Source: Callorhinus ursinus (taxonomy: Eukaryota; Chordata; Mammalia; Carnivora; Otariidae). Taken from it: 64,000 nucleotides of DNA. This document shows, piece by piece, positions 9,901-20,859 of this stretch. The position numbers and the translations under genes are program-made. Position 1 is the first letter of the stretch. Each line of letters opens with the position of its first letter. The notes under the pieces were generated by a model, which saw nothing but the letters and a program-made list of their open reading frames with translations, was not told where the DNA came from and made no database searches. The stretch lies in assembly GCF_003265705.1 (NCBI RefSeq), contig NW_020313285.1, positions 16,518,302 through 16,582,301 on the forward strand, in the 5' to 3' direction.

Positions 9901-12290
9901 CCCCGTATCTAACTGATGTTCTTGTGCCTTCCAGGTGCTTACGACAGAGTTCTGCCCTACATCGTCATGGGTAGCCTGACTGTCTTCATTGGAATCATCA
10001 CCCTTTTCTTCCCTGAAAGTTTTGGAATGACTCTACCAGAGACCTTAGAGCAGATGCAGAAAGTGAAAGGGTAAGTGGAACTTTAAAAACTGGTAGCAAA
10101 ATTCCTCAAAATTCCTCAGAATGAACATGCAAGAATAGCCAGGAAATTTCTGAAAAAGCAGAATAGTAAGTAGAGAGTAGCTCTATCAGATAATAAAGCA
10201 TATTACTAAGCAGAGGTAATTAAAACCGTTATCATAAGGGTGTAGGAATCGAAATCACTGGAAGAGAATAGAGTTCAGAATTAAATCCAAGAAACTATGA
10301 GAACTCAGTCTATGCTAAAAAGTTGCAATTCAAAATCAGTGAGAAAAATTAGATTATTCAGTAAAGGGTGTTAGAGAATTCAGCTAGCCACGTTGGATAA
10401 ATAGAAAACTTGCATCCTACTCCAGAATAAATACATCAAGATAAATTGCAAAGTGATTAAAAATGGAGGCCTAAAAATGTAAAATCATAAATGTATCAGA
10501 AGAAAAGATACGTTATTTTTGTAACCTCAGAGAAGGCCTTTCTGAGCGTGATATGAAACGCAAAGAGATGTAAAGGAAAAGATTGCTACGTCTGATTATG
10601 AAACTTTAGAAATTCTTGGCACAGCAAGTAAGGAGACCATAAATAAAAACAAAGGTCAAAAAGCCAGGGGAGAAAATATTTGCAACACAGAATATACACC
10701 TGGGGCTAATACAGCTAATATACACGAAACTCTCAGCAGTCAGTGGGAAAAAGACAGACAACTCAGTAGGAAGACTGGCAAAGGTCATCAACAAGTGGTT
10801 AACAGAAAAGGACGTTTCAGTGGCAGGGATATACACGAAAAACAATACTTGTCCACATTAATAAAGAAATACGAAATAAAACAATTTAATCTTTTTTTGG
10901 CCTATGAGATTGTATGAGAGTTTTCCCTCCTGATACCCACCACTTCTGACACCAACTTGTGCCTTACAATTTCATTCAATTCCAACACTAACCACCAGAG
11001 TTTGCATCAGAATCCGTAAGTTTTAGAGCTTAGTCCCACAAGACTGCCCTCCCTTCAGATGTCAGTGGTAAATATCAGGTCCCCAGGTTATCCACACTTC
11101 TATCCAGTGTGGTTTCAAAGTCTGGTGTTTCCACAACCCCCTTCCTCCCACTCAAGTTCAGTAATTTGCCGGAATGACTCACAGAACTCGGATAATACTT
11201 TCCTTACCATTTCAGGTTTATTATAAAGGATACATACAAACAGCCAGATGAAGAGAGACAAAGACTGAGGTCCAGAAGGGTCCAGAGTGCAGGAGCTTCT
11301 GTCCCTGTGCAGTTGGGGAACACCACCATCCTCACACGTGGATGTGTTCACCAATTCAGAAGCTCTCTGAACTTCAGTGTTCAGGGGGTTTTATGGAGGT
11401 TTTATCACCGAGGCATGATCAATAACTAATCCAACCTCTAGCCCCTCACCCCTCCTTAGAGGTTGGAAGGTGGGGCTGAAAGTTCCAGGCTTCTAATCAA
11501 CGCCTGATCTTTCTGGTGACCAGCCTCCATCCTGAAACTATCAAGGGGCCCCCCAAGAGTTGCCTCATTAAAATAAAAGACAAGATGATCCCTATCACTC
11601 AGGAAATGACAAAGGATTTAGGAGCTCTGAGTCGGGAACCAGGGACAAAAATCGAATATCTTTCTACAGTATCACAGATTGGCAAACAATTAAAGATGAG
11701 TGGATTTGTAGGAGAAGTTAAGATTCTATAGTGAAACTGCCTGGCTTCAAATCCCAAATCTAGTGAATGAATTTGGGAAAATTGCTTAATTTTCACTAAA
11801 CCTCGGGATTCACATCTGGGAATAGTTCATATGGGGAAACAGTTCATATGGCTATCATGAGGTTCTGTAAGATAATGGGTCTTTAGTGCCTGGCCATGAA
11901 GAACATAAATCTATATATGAGGGGATGATTCTGATTCCTGACAGAACATGTATAGCAAAGTGTGCGCCAAAAGTTGTGTTCTTGTAATGATATGACTATT
12001 CCAATATCAACTTTAGCTTGCTGAGAACTTCATGTTTACCACTCCACCCTTTCCTCAGGGAAACTGTAGAATTAGAGAATACAAGTTCTAGACTCCTGAA
12101 CTATTATTAGAGTTATGTTCATTAACTGGATAAATGTTTTGCAGTGTCAGTCTGGCATTCTGAGGAGGAGAGTCTTGAATATTTAATTTTCTTTAGCACT
12201 TACTTTATTTTCAGGTTCGGGTTTAGGAAAAAACCGAGAGATTCAGTAGAGAAGGAAGAAAATCCCAAAGTTCTAATAACTTCATTCTGA
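1318..12290 (+). CDS. SLC22A4: SLC22A4 (OCTN1), 3' half: exons 5-10
   Basis: OCTN1 is a plasma-membrane transporter of the SLC22 family (major facilitator superfamily, 12 membrane segments) that imports ergothioneine and carries organic cations. The window holds six exons: 1318-1444, 4723-4817, 5914-6128, 7230-7412, 9935-10070 and 12215-12290, 832 coding nt, all bounded by AG/GT. With the 824 nt that exons 1-4 have in this family, the total is 551 codons plus stop, the normal OCTN1 length. The peptide runs from residue 275 to 551 and carries the SLC22 signatures PESPRWL and [10 protein letters not shown] and the C-terminus NPKVLITSF. It is told from OCTN2 by [22 protein letters not shown] and [14 protein letters not shown]. 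Exons 1-4 and the promoter lie left of the window. No frameshift or stop is seen. SLC22A5 follows in the same orientation about 15 kb downstream. Confidence 0.97.
1445..4722 (+). other. SLC22A4: SLC22A4 intron 5
   Basis: 3278 nt. Contains MIR-like sequence near 2990-3180 and 4105-4320 (minus), a MER5A-like hAT fragment near 3390-3560, and a TA/CA microsatellite at 4145-4205 inside the second MIR. Open frames at 1775-2600 are not conserved genes that I recognise. Confidence 0.6.
4723..4817 (+). CDS. SLC22A4: SLC22A4 exon 6
   Basis: 95 nt, starting GAA CTA AAA after ctacag and ending TG before gtaagt, which splits the Trp codon. It encodes the end of the cytoplasmic loop and the start of membrane segment 7 ([20 protein letters not shown]). 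It is 6 nt shorter than the SLC22A5 exon 6, the only length difference among the exon pairs visible here. Confidence 0.95.
5914..6128 (+). CDS. SLC22A4: SLC22A4 exon 7
   Basis: 215 nt after tttcag and before gtaaga. It encodes [20 protein letters not shown] through [20 protein letters not shown] to LVPA, covering membrane segments 7 to 9. The conserved LPRRY motif is present. The final G joins AT of exon 8 to make Asp421. Confidence 0.97.
6838..7111 (-). repeat. SINEC with long (TTTC)n tail
   Basis: Minus-strand carnivore tRNA-SINE in SLC22A4 intron 7, about 120 nt before exon 8. Its tail has grown into a TTTC microsatellite (about 6840-6932). The head, at the right, reads ccgactgagtcatccaggtgctcc. 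Confidence 0.85.
7230..7412 (+). CDS. SLC22A4: SLC22A4 exon 8
   Basis: 183 nt after ttccag and before gtgaga. It encodes [20 protein letters not shown], then [17 protein letters not shown] and [17 protein letters not shown]: membrane segments 10 and 11 with the SLC22 signature ELYPT..RN. Met466 stands where human OCTN1 and OCTN2 have Thr. Confidence 0.97.
7465..8500 (-). repeat. Old L1-like fragment (antisense)
   Basis: Antisense L1 type sequence (ggacatttaggccatttccagg, ccaaactgacctctaagt), split by the SINE at 8121-8334. Confidence 0.55.
8121..8334 (-). repeat. SINEC
   Basis: Minus-strand SINE with body gcggggctcgatc and head gagatcatgacctgagc to ccacccaggcgcccc, inserted in an older antisense L1-like stretch. 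Confidence 0.9.
9630..9827 (+). repeat. SINEC, young, with target-site duplication
   Basis: Full-length plus-strand SINE flanked by a perfect 14-nt duplication AAAACTGCTCTCAA (9616-9629 and 9828-9841). The intact duplication and A tail indicate a recent insertion. Confidence 0.93.
9935..10070 (+). CDS. SLC22A4: SLC22A4 exon 9
   Basis: 136 nt after ttccag and before gtaagt. It encodes [20 protein letters not shown], then [20 protein letters not shown] and MQKVK: membrane segment 12 and the start of the C-terminal tail. Residue 503 is Ile (ATC). A perfect inverted repeat lies 49 nt upstream. Confidence 0.97.
10130..10925 (+). repeat. Old L1/HAL1-like fragment
   Basis: Contains tags such as caaaaagccaggggaga and ggctaatacagctaata, with many stops. 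Confidence 0.6.
10960..11690 (-). repeat. Ancient LTR-like element (endogenous retrovirus class, non-coding)
   Basis: The stretch with ggagcttctgtccctgtgc, gggttttatggaggttttat and ggtggggctgaaagttcc resembles an old ERVL/MaLR-type solo LTR. Neither the family nor the strand is certain. It has no gag, pol or env frame. Confidence 0.5.
12215..12290 (+). CDS. SLC22A4: SLC22A4 exon 10, coding part
   Basis: After ttttcag the exon reads [20 protein letters not shown] then LITSF and TGA at 12288-12290. This is the cytoplasmic tail, ending in a class I PDZ ligand (T-S-F). The human tail ends ITAF, so the -1 residue differs by one substitution. Confidence 0.96.
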
Positions 12291-12640
12291 TAAGATCTCC
12301 ACCCCATTTGGTGACCTGAAAACCAGCTGCATCAGACTCTACAAGGAAACCAAAGCCTTTCCTGAGGAACTGGACCAAGCCTGATGATGAACACTCAGAT
12401 GACTCTGCTGTTGAGAAACGCTTGTCATAGAGCACACTCCGGGCCACTCTTCCAGATCATCTCCTTAATTTTAAAAACCATTTCTAGAGAGTCCACCTTC
12501 TTAACGAATTCGATGAAATGGGTTCATACGATTTTTTTGAAAATGTGTGGGTCAAGGAACGGTAAATCCATACAAAGATTAACACTCATTCCCAAACATA
12601 CAAATTCTATTCAAATAAAAAGAATGTCATTGTATTAACA
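12291..12640 (+). other. SLC22A4: SLC22A4 3'UTR
   Basis: About 350 nt from the stop codon to the probable cleavage site. It ends at a consensus AATAAA (12614-12619) followed, 40-65 nt on, by a GU-rich run (12661-12684). The end is placed by inference about 20 nt after the hexamer. The length fits my memory of the human transcript. Confidence 0.8.
12614..12619 (+). terminator. SLC22A4: SLC22A4 polyadenylation signal
   Basis: Canonical AATAAA 324 nt after the stop codon. The TG-repeat at 12661-12684 is a good downstream GU-rich element. It is the only AATAAA between the stop codon and this point. Confidence 0.8.
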
Positions 12641-13751
12641 CAACTATCAGGTGACAACAGTATGTGTGTGTGTATGTGTGTAAGTGAACGAGCACATTCA
12701 AAATTATAGTCGTGTTTGAAGTGAACTCAAATACTGCTGTAACTAAATGATTAGATGCAGTATTCCTATCCAGAAAATTTTATACAATCCTTTGAGGGGA
12801 ACTGATGGCAGATATTAATAGTGTTTTACAAGTGAAATGCCACAGGAGATCAAGTAGCTTGGGTCATATGACCTGCTGGCCTTGAAGAAGGGAACCCAGG
12901 CAGTTCCCTGCTACGATTTCAGTGGCTATGACTTAAGGCCTTTTGAAGGGTCCGCATTCGTTGGGATCTTTTTGAGCACGTGTTTAAACTTTGTTTCTTT
13001 AGAGTGGCTGAAGAGGTATTTTGCTAGTAAACAGAATCAGGAGAGCCACAAACCAGTTAGGTTGGTAAAGATGGTTTGTATGCCCTGCAGCCAGGAGCTA
13101 CCCACCCCCAGGAAGGAGGCTGTCCACGCCAACAATCTGGAGAGACTTTTAAAACAGTTCTTTCCATTAACAGATTCCTTCCTAAGCGTGGTCTGCAGCT
13201 GCTGGTCTCTCCAACCAGGGGTGCATCTGGTTTCAGTTCCACGAGTGAGCAGGGGGGAAGAAATAAAGGCCACCGCTGGGGTCATGTGTTATCATAAGCT
13301 CAGGAGAGACATGTCAGGTGTCTGTCTCAGCATGTTTTAGGCATGCTGAGATGGCAACAGAGCAGGAGGTTACTCCTGGACACCTGGGCAACATGCTTTC
13401 GCTGAAAGTGGCCTCTGACCACAGCACAGTTGTAAGCTCCGGACCCTTCCCTATACCCAGCGCTATACTGTGCGCGTGGAAACAGGTAGCCACTGGTTTT
13501 CATAGATACCTGATGGCATCAGCTCCGAAAAACAATTATCCCCAAATGTAAATTTTCACTAACTGTTTTTTAGAGGAAACTTGGATGTAACATTTTTGAT
13601 AAGTAGTCCTTATTATTTCAAGTTCCTTATCTTGAACTTTTCTAATTAACCCTCAATTTTTTTCTCTCTATAGCCATCTTTCTAACATATATTTTATATC
13701 CTCCTGACGCACTGATGCTACCTTTTGACTGTTACTTTAAAATCCGCCAGA

Positions 13752-14198
13752 GGGGTGCCTGGGTGGCTCAGTCGATTAAGCGTCTGCCTTCAGCTCAGGT
13801 CATGATCCCAGGGTCCTGGGATCGAGTCCCACGTTGGGCTCCCTGCTCAGCGGGGAGCCTGCTTCTCCCCTGACTGCCACTCCCCCGGCTTGTGCTTGCT
13901 CCCTCTCTCTCTCTCAAATAAATAAAATTTTAAAAAAATAATAAAGGGGCGCCTGGGTGGCTCAGTTCGTTGAGCGACTGCCTTCGGCTCGGGTCATGAT
14001 CTCAAGGTCCTGGGGTGGAGCCTCACATCAGGCTCCCAGCTCAGCAGAAGGCCTGCTTCTCCCTCTCCCACTCCCCCTGCTTGTGTTCGCTGTCTCGCTG
14101 TCTCTCTCTCTCTGTCAAATAAATAAATAAAATCTTCAAAAAATTTTTAAAATATTAAATAAAAATAAATAAATAAATAGATAGATAAATAAATAAAT
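13752..14198 (+). repeat. Two SINEC copies in tandem
   Basis: Plus-strand SINE (about 13753-13945) followed directly by a second (about 13947-14198). One outer duplication flanks the pair: AAAATCCGCCAG on the left and AAAATCCACCAG on the right. The second copy therefore probably landed in the A-rich tail of the first. Confidence 0.85.
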
Positions 14199-14398
14199 AA
14201 AATCCACCAGACTATCCTAGAATAATTTATGTTTTGTCATTGGCGACACAGGTGCATAGCTTCATCCACCCAGTGCTTTTATCTCCCCCATGGATGCAGC
14301 CTGTCTGGGTCACCTTTCCATCGACCTTGCTAAGCACTGGGCAGCCCATCCCACAGACAGCAGGTCATGCTGCCTCCCAACAAGCTCTTCTCAAACTT

Positions 14399-14425
14399 CC
14401 CCCCCCCCCCCCCCCCCCCCCCCCC
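14399..14425. repeat. Poly(C) run, 27 nt
   Basis: 27 consecutive C. The length is uncertain, as such runs are hard to sequence. Confidence 0.9.
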
Positions 14426-14919
14426 GGCCCCGTGTTCTTCAGGTTCTTGTTAACCCTCACTGAGCTGGGCTCTTGTCTTGTTGCCCCCACACCCCCCTAA
14501 GTTCTGGGATGCAAAATGCTCTTAAAACTTTTTCTAGATATAAAAAGTAAGGATGTGATAATTACCTTTCACTGCTGTTTGTACTGGCATTTTATATTTT
14601 AAAATATTAAGAGATGACTTTTTAAAATCTGTTTCTGTAAAGGCAACAAATATACAGATGATTATCTCTTTGGTAGTTCAAAGACCAAGTAGATCAACAC
14701 ATGTCAAAAGAGCATTTGATTAAATTCAAGATACATTCCTGAGTTTTAAAAACTGCTTTTAAAGTTAGGTCAACAAGGCAACATCCTGCACTCGCTTAAG
14801 AATAGCAGTCTCCGGCTGGCAGCCAATCTGACACTGCACGTTCTAGAATCTAGTGTCTTGCATGGATTCTGTTAGCATCTGAACCAGTCCCTCCTCCTAA
14901 TTCGGCTCCTTCCCTGCCC

Positions 14920-15770
14920 TGAGTCTATCCTCAGCACAGCCGCCTGGTTATCTAAATGAGACCATGTCACTTTTCCACTCAAAACCTTCCCATAGCCCCC
15001 CATCTCAGGTGTGCTTCTTCCCCCTTTCTGGTCCCACAGCATGTGCTTTCACTTACATGAGTTTCATCCCACTTCAGTCAGGTTTTTGAAAAGTTAAAGT
15101 CTTTACAATAGTCTATGCATAGGATGATCACATGTCCCAGTTTTCCCAGAACAGTCACAGTTTCTATCTATGAGCCTAGGGTGATTATTAATCCCCCCAA
15201 CAATAACTTTTCACTCTAAAAATGTCCCAATTTGGATGACGAGTTATATACGCTCACCAATTATAGGGTCCTGCTCTGTGTCCCCAAATGTCCTTGCTCA
15301 AATGTCACCTGCTTGATAAATACTTACCTGACCACCCAATTTTAAACTGTATCTTGTTCTCTCTGTCCTAAATTCACCTGTCCCTGGTTCATTTTTCTCC
15401 ATAGTTTTTATTACCCTCTAACATCCTAACTAACTTACCTCTTCATTTTTTTTTTTAAAGATTTTATTTGTTTATTTGACAGAGAGAGACAGCGAGAGCA
15501 GGAACACAAGCAGGGGGAGTGGGAGAGGGAGAAGCAGGCTTCCCGCTGAGCAGGGAGCCCGATGCGGGGCTCGATCCCAGGACCCTGGGATCATGACCTG
15601 AGCCGAAGGCAGACGCTTAACGACTGAGCCACCCAGGCGCCCCTTCATTTTTTTTTTTTTAACGTCCTTCTTCCTCATGGAGTTTACATTCCATCCCCAG
15701 CAGTTAGAAGTGTGTTTGGCACATAGTCGATACTTGATAAATATTTGTTTAAAAATGGATAAATATATTA
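14920..15770 (+). repeat. L2 LINE fragment interrupted by a SINE
   Basis: Old L2-type sequence, including aaatgtcacctgcttgataaa and the 3' end ggcacatagtcgatacttgataaatatttg. A minus SINE at 15448-15643 splits it. Confidence 0.65.
15448..15643 (-). repeat. SINEC
   Basis: Full-length minus-strand SINE inside the L2, flanked by a duplication close to CTTCATTTTTTTTT. Confidence 0.9.
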
Positions 15771-15861
15771 TTATAATCATTATTATAGTTAAATTGGCAA
15801 AAGTAATTTTTAGCTTTCAAACAAGAAAACATTGGCCAATAAACATACCAAAAAAGTGTTC

Positions 15862-16140
15862 TGGGTCACCTGGATGGCTCAATTGGTTAAGTGTCCAACT
15901 CTTCTTTTCTTTTTTTTTTTTTATTTTAGAGAGAGAGAGAGAGTGCCACGCAACTTGGGGGACAGACAGAGGGAGAAAATCTTCAAGCCAACTCCCTGCT
16001 GAGCAGGGAGCTTGATGCAGGCTCGATCTTAGGACCCCTGAAATCATGACTTGAGCTGAAAGCAAGAGTCAAAAGCTTAAAGACTGATTGAGCCACCCAG
16101 GGGTCCCAAGTGTCCAATTCTTCGTCCCAGCTCAGGTCTT
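15862..16140. repeat. SINE inserted into a SINE
   Basis: A plus-strand SINE head (15863-15904) is interrupted by a minus-strand SINE (15905-16107). A 16-nt duplication, AAGTGTCCAACTCTTC (15889-15904) and AAGTGTCCAATTCTTC (16108-16123), marks the insertion. The host SINE resumes as gtcccagctcaggtc and is cut again by poly(T) and the gap. Confidence 0.85.
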
Positions 16141-16180
16141 TTTTTTTTTTAATTTTTTATTGTTATGTTAATCACCATAC

Positions 16181-16280
16181 NNNNNNNNNNNNNNNNNNNN
16201 NNNNNNNNNNNNNNNNNNNNNNNNNNNNNNNNNNNNNNNNNNNNNNNNNNNNNNNNNNNNNNNNNNNNNNNNNNNNNNNN
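16181..16280. other. Assembly gap (100 N)
   Basis: Exactly 100 N, the usual placeholder for a gap of unknown size. It is flanked on the left by poly(T) plus a short stretch resembling the 3' end of a carnivore L1 read backwards, and on the right by poly(A). An unresolved repeat is the likely cause. Confidence 0.95.
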
Positions 16281-16505
16281 AAAAAAAAAAATGTTCTGCT
16301 TCACAAGCAATTGAAAAAAATACTAATTGTTGTGACAATGTGATGCCATTTTCCAATTAACACATTAGCAAAGATTACAAAATGATGGTATTCAGTAATA
16401 ATGAGAGTATGATGAGATACATTTTCATGTTCTTCTGGTGGGATTGTAAATTGGATTATTTTTTCTGGAAAAGAAAATGGCAGTGTTTCCAGGGCCTTAA
16501 AATGC

Positions 16506-16529
16506 TTAGATCTTTTTTCTTTTCTCTTT

Positions 16530-16589
<60 letters not shown>

Positions 16590-16808
16590 TCCTTCTTTCT
16601 TTTCTTTAGAGAGAGAGTGTGCACATGCGAGCAGGAGGGGGGATGGGTAGGAAGGAGGGGTAGAGGGAGAGGAAGAGAGAGATTCTTAAGCAGGCTCCAT
16701 GCCCAGCACAGAGCCTGATGCAGGGCTCAGTCTCACAACTCTGAGAACATGAGCTGAGCTGAAATCAAGAGTCGGACGCTTAACCGACTGAGTCACTCAG
16801 GTGCTCCA
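16506..16808 (-). repeat. SINEC with (CTTT)n tail
   Basis: Minus-strand SINE whose tail is a long CTTT microsatellite (about 16513-16602). Confidence 0.85.
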
Positions 16809-16810
16809 CA

Positions 16811-17860
16811 AATAGTCTGATTTAAAAATGGGCCAAAGGAGGGTCCTGGGTGGCTCAGTTGGTTAAGCGGCTGCCTTCAGCTCAGGTCATGATCCCAGGG
16901 TCCTGGGATTGAGCCCCGCGTCGGGCTCCCTGCTCAGCTGAGATCCTCCCTCTCCCTCTGCCTGCCGCTCTGCCTGCTTGTGCTTTCTCTCTCTCTCTGT
17001 CAAATAAATAAATAAAATCTTTAATAAATAAATAAAAAATAAATAAATAAAAATGGGCAAAAGATTTGAATAGAAAGTTCTCCAAAGAAGATATACAAAT
17101 GGCCAGCAAACATATGAAATGATGCTCAACATCACTAATCATTAGAGAAGCTCAAACCAAAACCACGAGACACCACCTCACACCCATTAGGATGGCTGCT
17201 ATAAAAAGAGCAGAAAACAAGTGTTGACAAGGATGTGGAGAAATAGGAATACTTATGCACTGTTGGTGGGTATGTGAAATGGTGCAGTCACTATGGAAAA
17301 CAATATGGAGATTCCTCAAAAAAATTAAAAATAGAATCACAGTATGATTCAGCAGTCCCGCTTCTGGGTATATATCCAAAATAGTTCAAAGCAGTATCTC
17401 AAAGAGCTATTTGCACACTCATGTTCATCACAGCATTATTAACAATAGCTAAGAGCTGGAAGCAACCCAAATGTTCATCAACAGACGAATGGATAAAGAA
17501 AATGTGGTGTACATGTACAATGCAACATTATGTAGCCTTAAAAAAAAAAAAAGAAATCCTGTTGCATGTTCTAACATGGATGAGCCTCAAGGACACTATG
17601 CTAAGTGAAATAAGCCAGTCACCAAAGGACAAACACTGTATGATTCCACTCACTTGAAGTATTTAAGATTAGTGTGGTTAGTGGGTTTCAGTTTTACAAG
17701 ATGAAGAAGTTCTAGAGATCTGTGCACAGCAATGTGAATACTACTGAATAACATGTCATATTATTAAACTGTACACTTCCAAGTGGTTAAGATGGCAAAA
17801 TTTAATGTTACATTTTTTTTACCACAATAAAAAAAAGCTGTGTGGAAATAGTTAAATAAA
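16811..17860 (+). repeat. L1 3' end, interrupted by a SINE
   Basis: L1 ORF2 end and 3'UTR (tags cacacccattaggatggct and gtgttgacaaggatgtggag). A plus SINE (16839-17049) splits it, with duplication AAAAATGGGCCAAAG / AAAAATGGGCAAAAG. No intact frame. Confidence 0.8.
16839..17049 (+). repeat. SINEC inside L1
   Basis: Full-length plus-strand SINE with an extended AAAT tail and a clear target-site duplication in the L1. Confidence 0.9.
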
Positions 17861-17918
17861 TAATAGTGTGCTCTTCTGAAGGAATATTATTCAGCCTTTA
17901 AAAATGGTATTTAAGAAT

Positions 17919-18032
17919 TTTTTTTAAGTTTTATTTTTTTTAAGTAATCTCTACAACCAGTTATGGGGCTTGAACTCATGACCTCGAGATCAAGAGTCAT
18001 ATGCTCTCACCGGAGCCAGCCAGGTGCTTCTA
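17919..18032 (-). repeat. Old short tRNA-SINE
   Basis: Diverged short carnivore SINE (ttaagtaatctctacaacc to gccagccaggtgctt). Confidence 0.7.
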
Positions 18033-20058
18033 ACAATTATTTTTGATAACATGATAAAATACTTATGATATAATGCAAGTATTAAAAAACAGTATATAAT
18101 AGTATTAACTAAATAATGAATGCATGCCTGAATAAACTATGTTTGAAACATATGAAAAAACAACTAGAAGGAAAGATCTCAAGGTATTAACGGTAGGTAT
18201 GTTTGGATGGCGGATGATGGATAACTTCTGTTTTAGGTCCTTTTTTGTAGTTTTCCATACTTCACAAATGTTCCCAAAATATATTACTTTTATAATCGTA
18301 AAGAAGTTTAAAAAATAAAAACTTTTATTAAGTGTCAACTAAGTGTGGGGTCTCAGGAAGCAAAGCTGAAGAACATGAAGAATGCAAAATTCTTGCTTGC
18401 AGCAGGCTCAATGTAACCAGATGATAAATTCCTGTTCGTGTGGCCTCGGCAGCGAGCCCAGTGCCCCGACCTGGGGTTGAGCTCTGTGGAGCTGAAACCC
18501 CGGTCAAAGTCATTTTCTCCCATCTAGACCTGGGCATTTTCAGATCTCTCCTCTCTGCTTGAGCACCAGTCACGTCTCCCCTGACTTGGTTTTACCACAC
18601 TACGCTCACTCTTCTGAAGCAAATTTCCTTATCACAGAGGTTATTTTTAACAGATTATAAAAATGGATTAAACAGATTATAAAAATGGATTATAAAAAAT
18701 TATGAGGCTTTGCAAAAAAAAATTATGAGGATTTGAACTATTGATGCCGCTATATTGGCACAGAAAAGTCTTAAACCTGAGTTTGAGAACCTTGGCAACT
18801 CCTTTAATCAAACACTGCAAATTTGACCCTCCTTGTCACTCTGATTCTAGCTTCCCTCTGTGCCCCCTGTCCCTGCAGAGCTCACCACCTCACCCTCCCA
18901 CTGTTGCCTTCCCCACTGCTGTGTTCCACTGCGGACAAATACCTGTCGTCCTTCAAGTCTATCCCTGGGTGCTTTTTCCACATCTCTCCTGGCAGAGCCC
19001 AGGCTGCCCCTTAAGCACCCTCACTTCCCTCCTGGTCCCTGTCTCAAATGGAGGCTATTTAATTCCCCTTTCCTGTGAACTTCAGAGCCACGTACATTCT
19101 CAGCATTTTCCTAGTTGCCCACTGCCAGTTCCAAACCACAACTCCTTCACCTTCACCTACATGAAATACTTCCTTCAAGCTTTGGGCTGTACCCTTCCGG
19201 TTGCTGTTTCCAACAATCTGCCCAGTTGCTTATCCACATTCTGTGAGCTGGAACCCAGCCACAGGTATTGATGACTTTTATGCTCAGGAGCGTGAGTAAT
19301 CCTACACCTCAGTCTCAGAGCACTTGACCTTTACCTGTACTTCAGTTCCTCCTTGCCAACGACACACCCTGGACCCTGTCTACCTCATTCCAGCCCCTTT
19401 TGTGTTCCTCACAACCCTTCAGCTCTGACCTAGACACAGTTGGTTCCTTTTCCATCTACTTTATACATTGTGACCCCCTCAGTTCACTCGCCCACTACCC
19501 TGGTCCTTTTGTTTATTCATCTTGCAAAATCTAAACCCCAAATAAGTCAAACTACATTCCTCTTCACTCTCAATCCAAGCTGCTGCATTAAGATCTAGGA
19601 GAGGGGAGATCATTCATGGGCTGGAGGAACATGTGGGTTGAGAAAGGGACAAGCAGGTTGAGGGTCCAGGTGTGGTTGGAAATGTCAGCGTGTAGAGATC
19701 CCAATTCACATGGTTGTGTGATTTTCTCCAGGGTCCTGGAGTAGGAATACAATGCATGCATGGTTGGATTTGGGGGTGGCATTACCAGGGAACAGAATGA
19801 CAAGACAGTAGAGGAACTGAGATTGACTAAAGCAAAGGACCATAGTATTTAGATTGAAGAGGAAAGGGAATGAAACATGGCAACTTCTGCTGTCCTAGTA
19901 AGCTGTGTCCATCTACTGTTTTTTTCTTTATTTGGGATATTTGAGAACCAGGCACTGTGTTAAGATCCAGAGTGTTCAAAGGAAGAGACTGTAGATCAGC
20001 CAAGGTAGCAGAACCTGCCCCATCTCTCTCGGACTTGAATAGTCAAAGAGTGAAAAGT

Positions 20059-20117
20059 CACGATCAATAGAGTGAAAAGGCAACCATGGAACAGGAGAAA
20101 AGATTTGGAAGTCATAT
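20059..20117 (+). repeat. Isolated 59-nt L1-like segment
   Basis: Matches 20917-20975, inside the next L1, at all but about 3 of 59 positions, yet no flanking L1 sequence is visible. Confidence 0.7.
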
Positions 20118-20859
20118 ATCCAAGGACATGACTGTGTTGATATGAAACCTGAGGAGACTGAAGGCAGTTACTTGGTAGCAGCCAAGGGCTAGATTTCATT
20201 TTTTAGCCTAATGAGATGTAACATTAATAATTAAGAGTGTAGGCGTGGAGGTAGACTGAGCGGAGTTCTACTTTGGACCTGCCACATACTAACTATAGCA
20301 ACCGGGCAAAGTAACTTCTCTTCAGTTTCTTTGTCTGTAAAGTGAGGACAATAAGAATATCTATCTCACAGAGCAGTTGTGAGGATTAAATGATGTCATG
20401 GGCTATTGTTACTATTACTATTGTAATAATACAATAGCCGAGAGGATCATGCTTGACCAGGACTAATTTCTACCCTAACCTGGCATCTAGCACAGAAGAT
20501 TAAGAGCATCAGTAACTTAGATCATCCAAAACTATCTAACTCAGCCAAAGCCTCCTGACATATTCTTACGGAATCTTACTCCAATATGACAGATAGCCCA
20601 TCATATCTCATAAGGAGACCTATATTTTCCCATGTGTCTTTTCTCTTGGGTGATCTCGTCCAGATCTGTGGCTTTAAATACCAACCATATGCAGATAACT
20701 CTCTAATTTATATCTCATTCTAACCTCTCCTATGGACTTCATACTTACATATACAACTGTCTCCAAACTTGTACTGAAATATAAGTTAGAAATATTAATA
20801 TACTTAAATATAAATTCATTTTTATATTTAAAATAAAACTCTTGTACAGGAAACAAAAG

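Larger units (their letters stand above)
7413..9934 (+). other. SLC22A4: SLC22A4 intron 8
   Basis: 2522 nt. Holds an old antisense L1-like stretch (about 7465-8500) split by a minus SINE (8121-8334), about 1.1 kb with no recognised element, a young plus SINE (9630-9827) and a perfect hairpin (9861-9885). Confidence 0.6.
10071..12214 (+). other. SLC22A4: SLC22A4 intron 9
   Basis: 2144 nt, nearly all old repeat: an L1/HAL1-like fragment (about 10130-10925, + strand) followed by an LTR-like element (about 10960-11690). The last 500 nt appear unique. Confidence 0.55.

Noticed and set aside
18741..19271. 176-codon open frame in the intergenic region
   Set aside because: Biased C/T-rich sequence without a recognised domain, splice partner or promoter; several overlapping frames are open at the same place.
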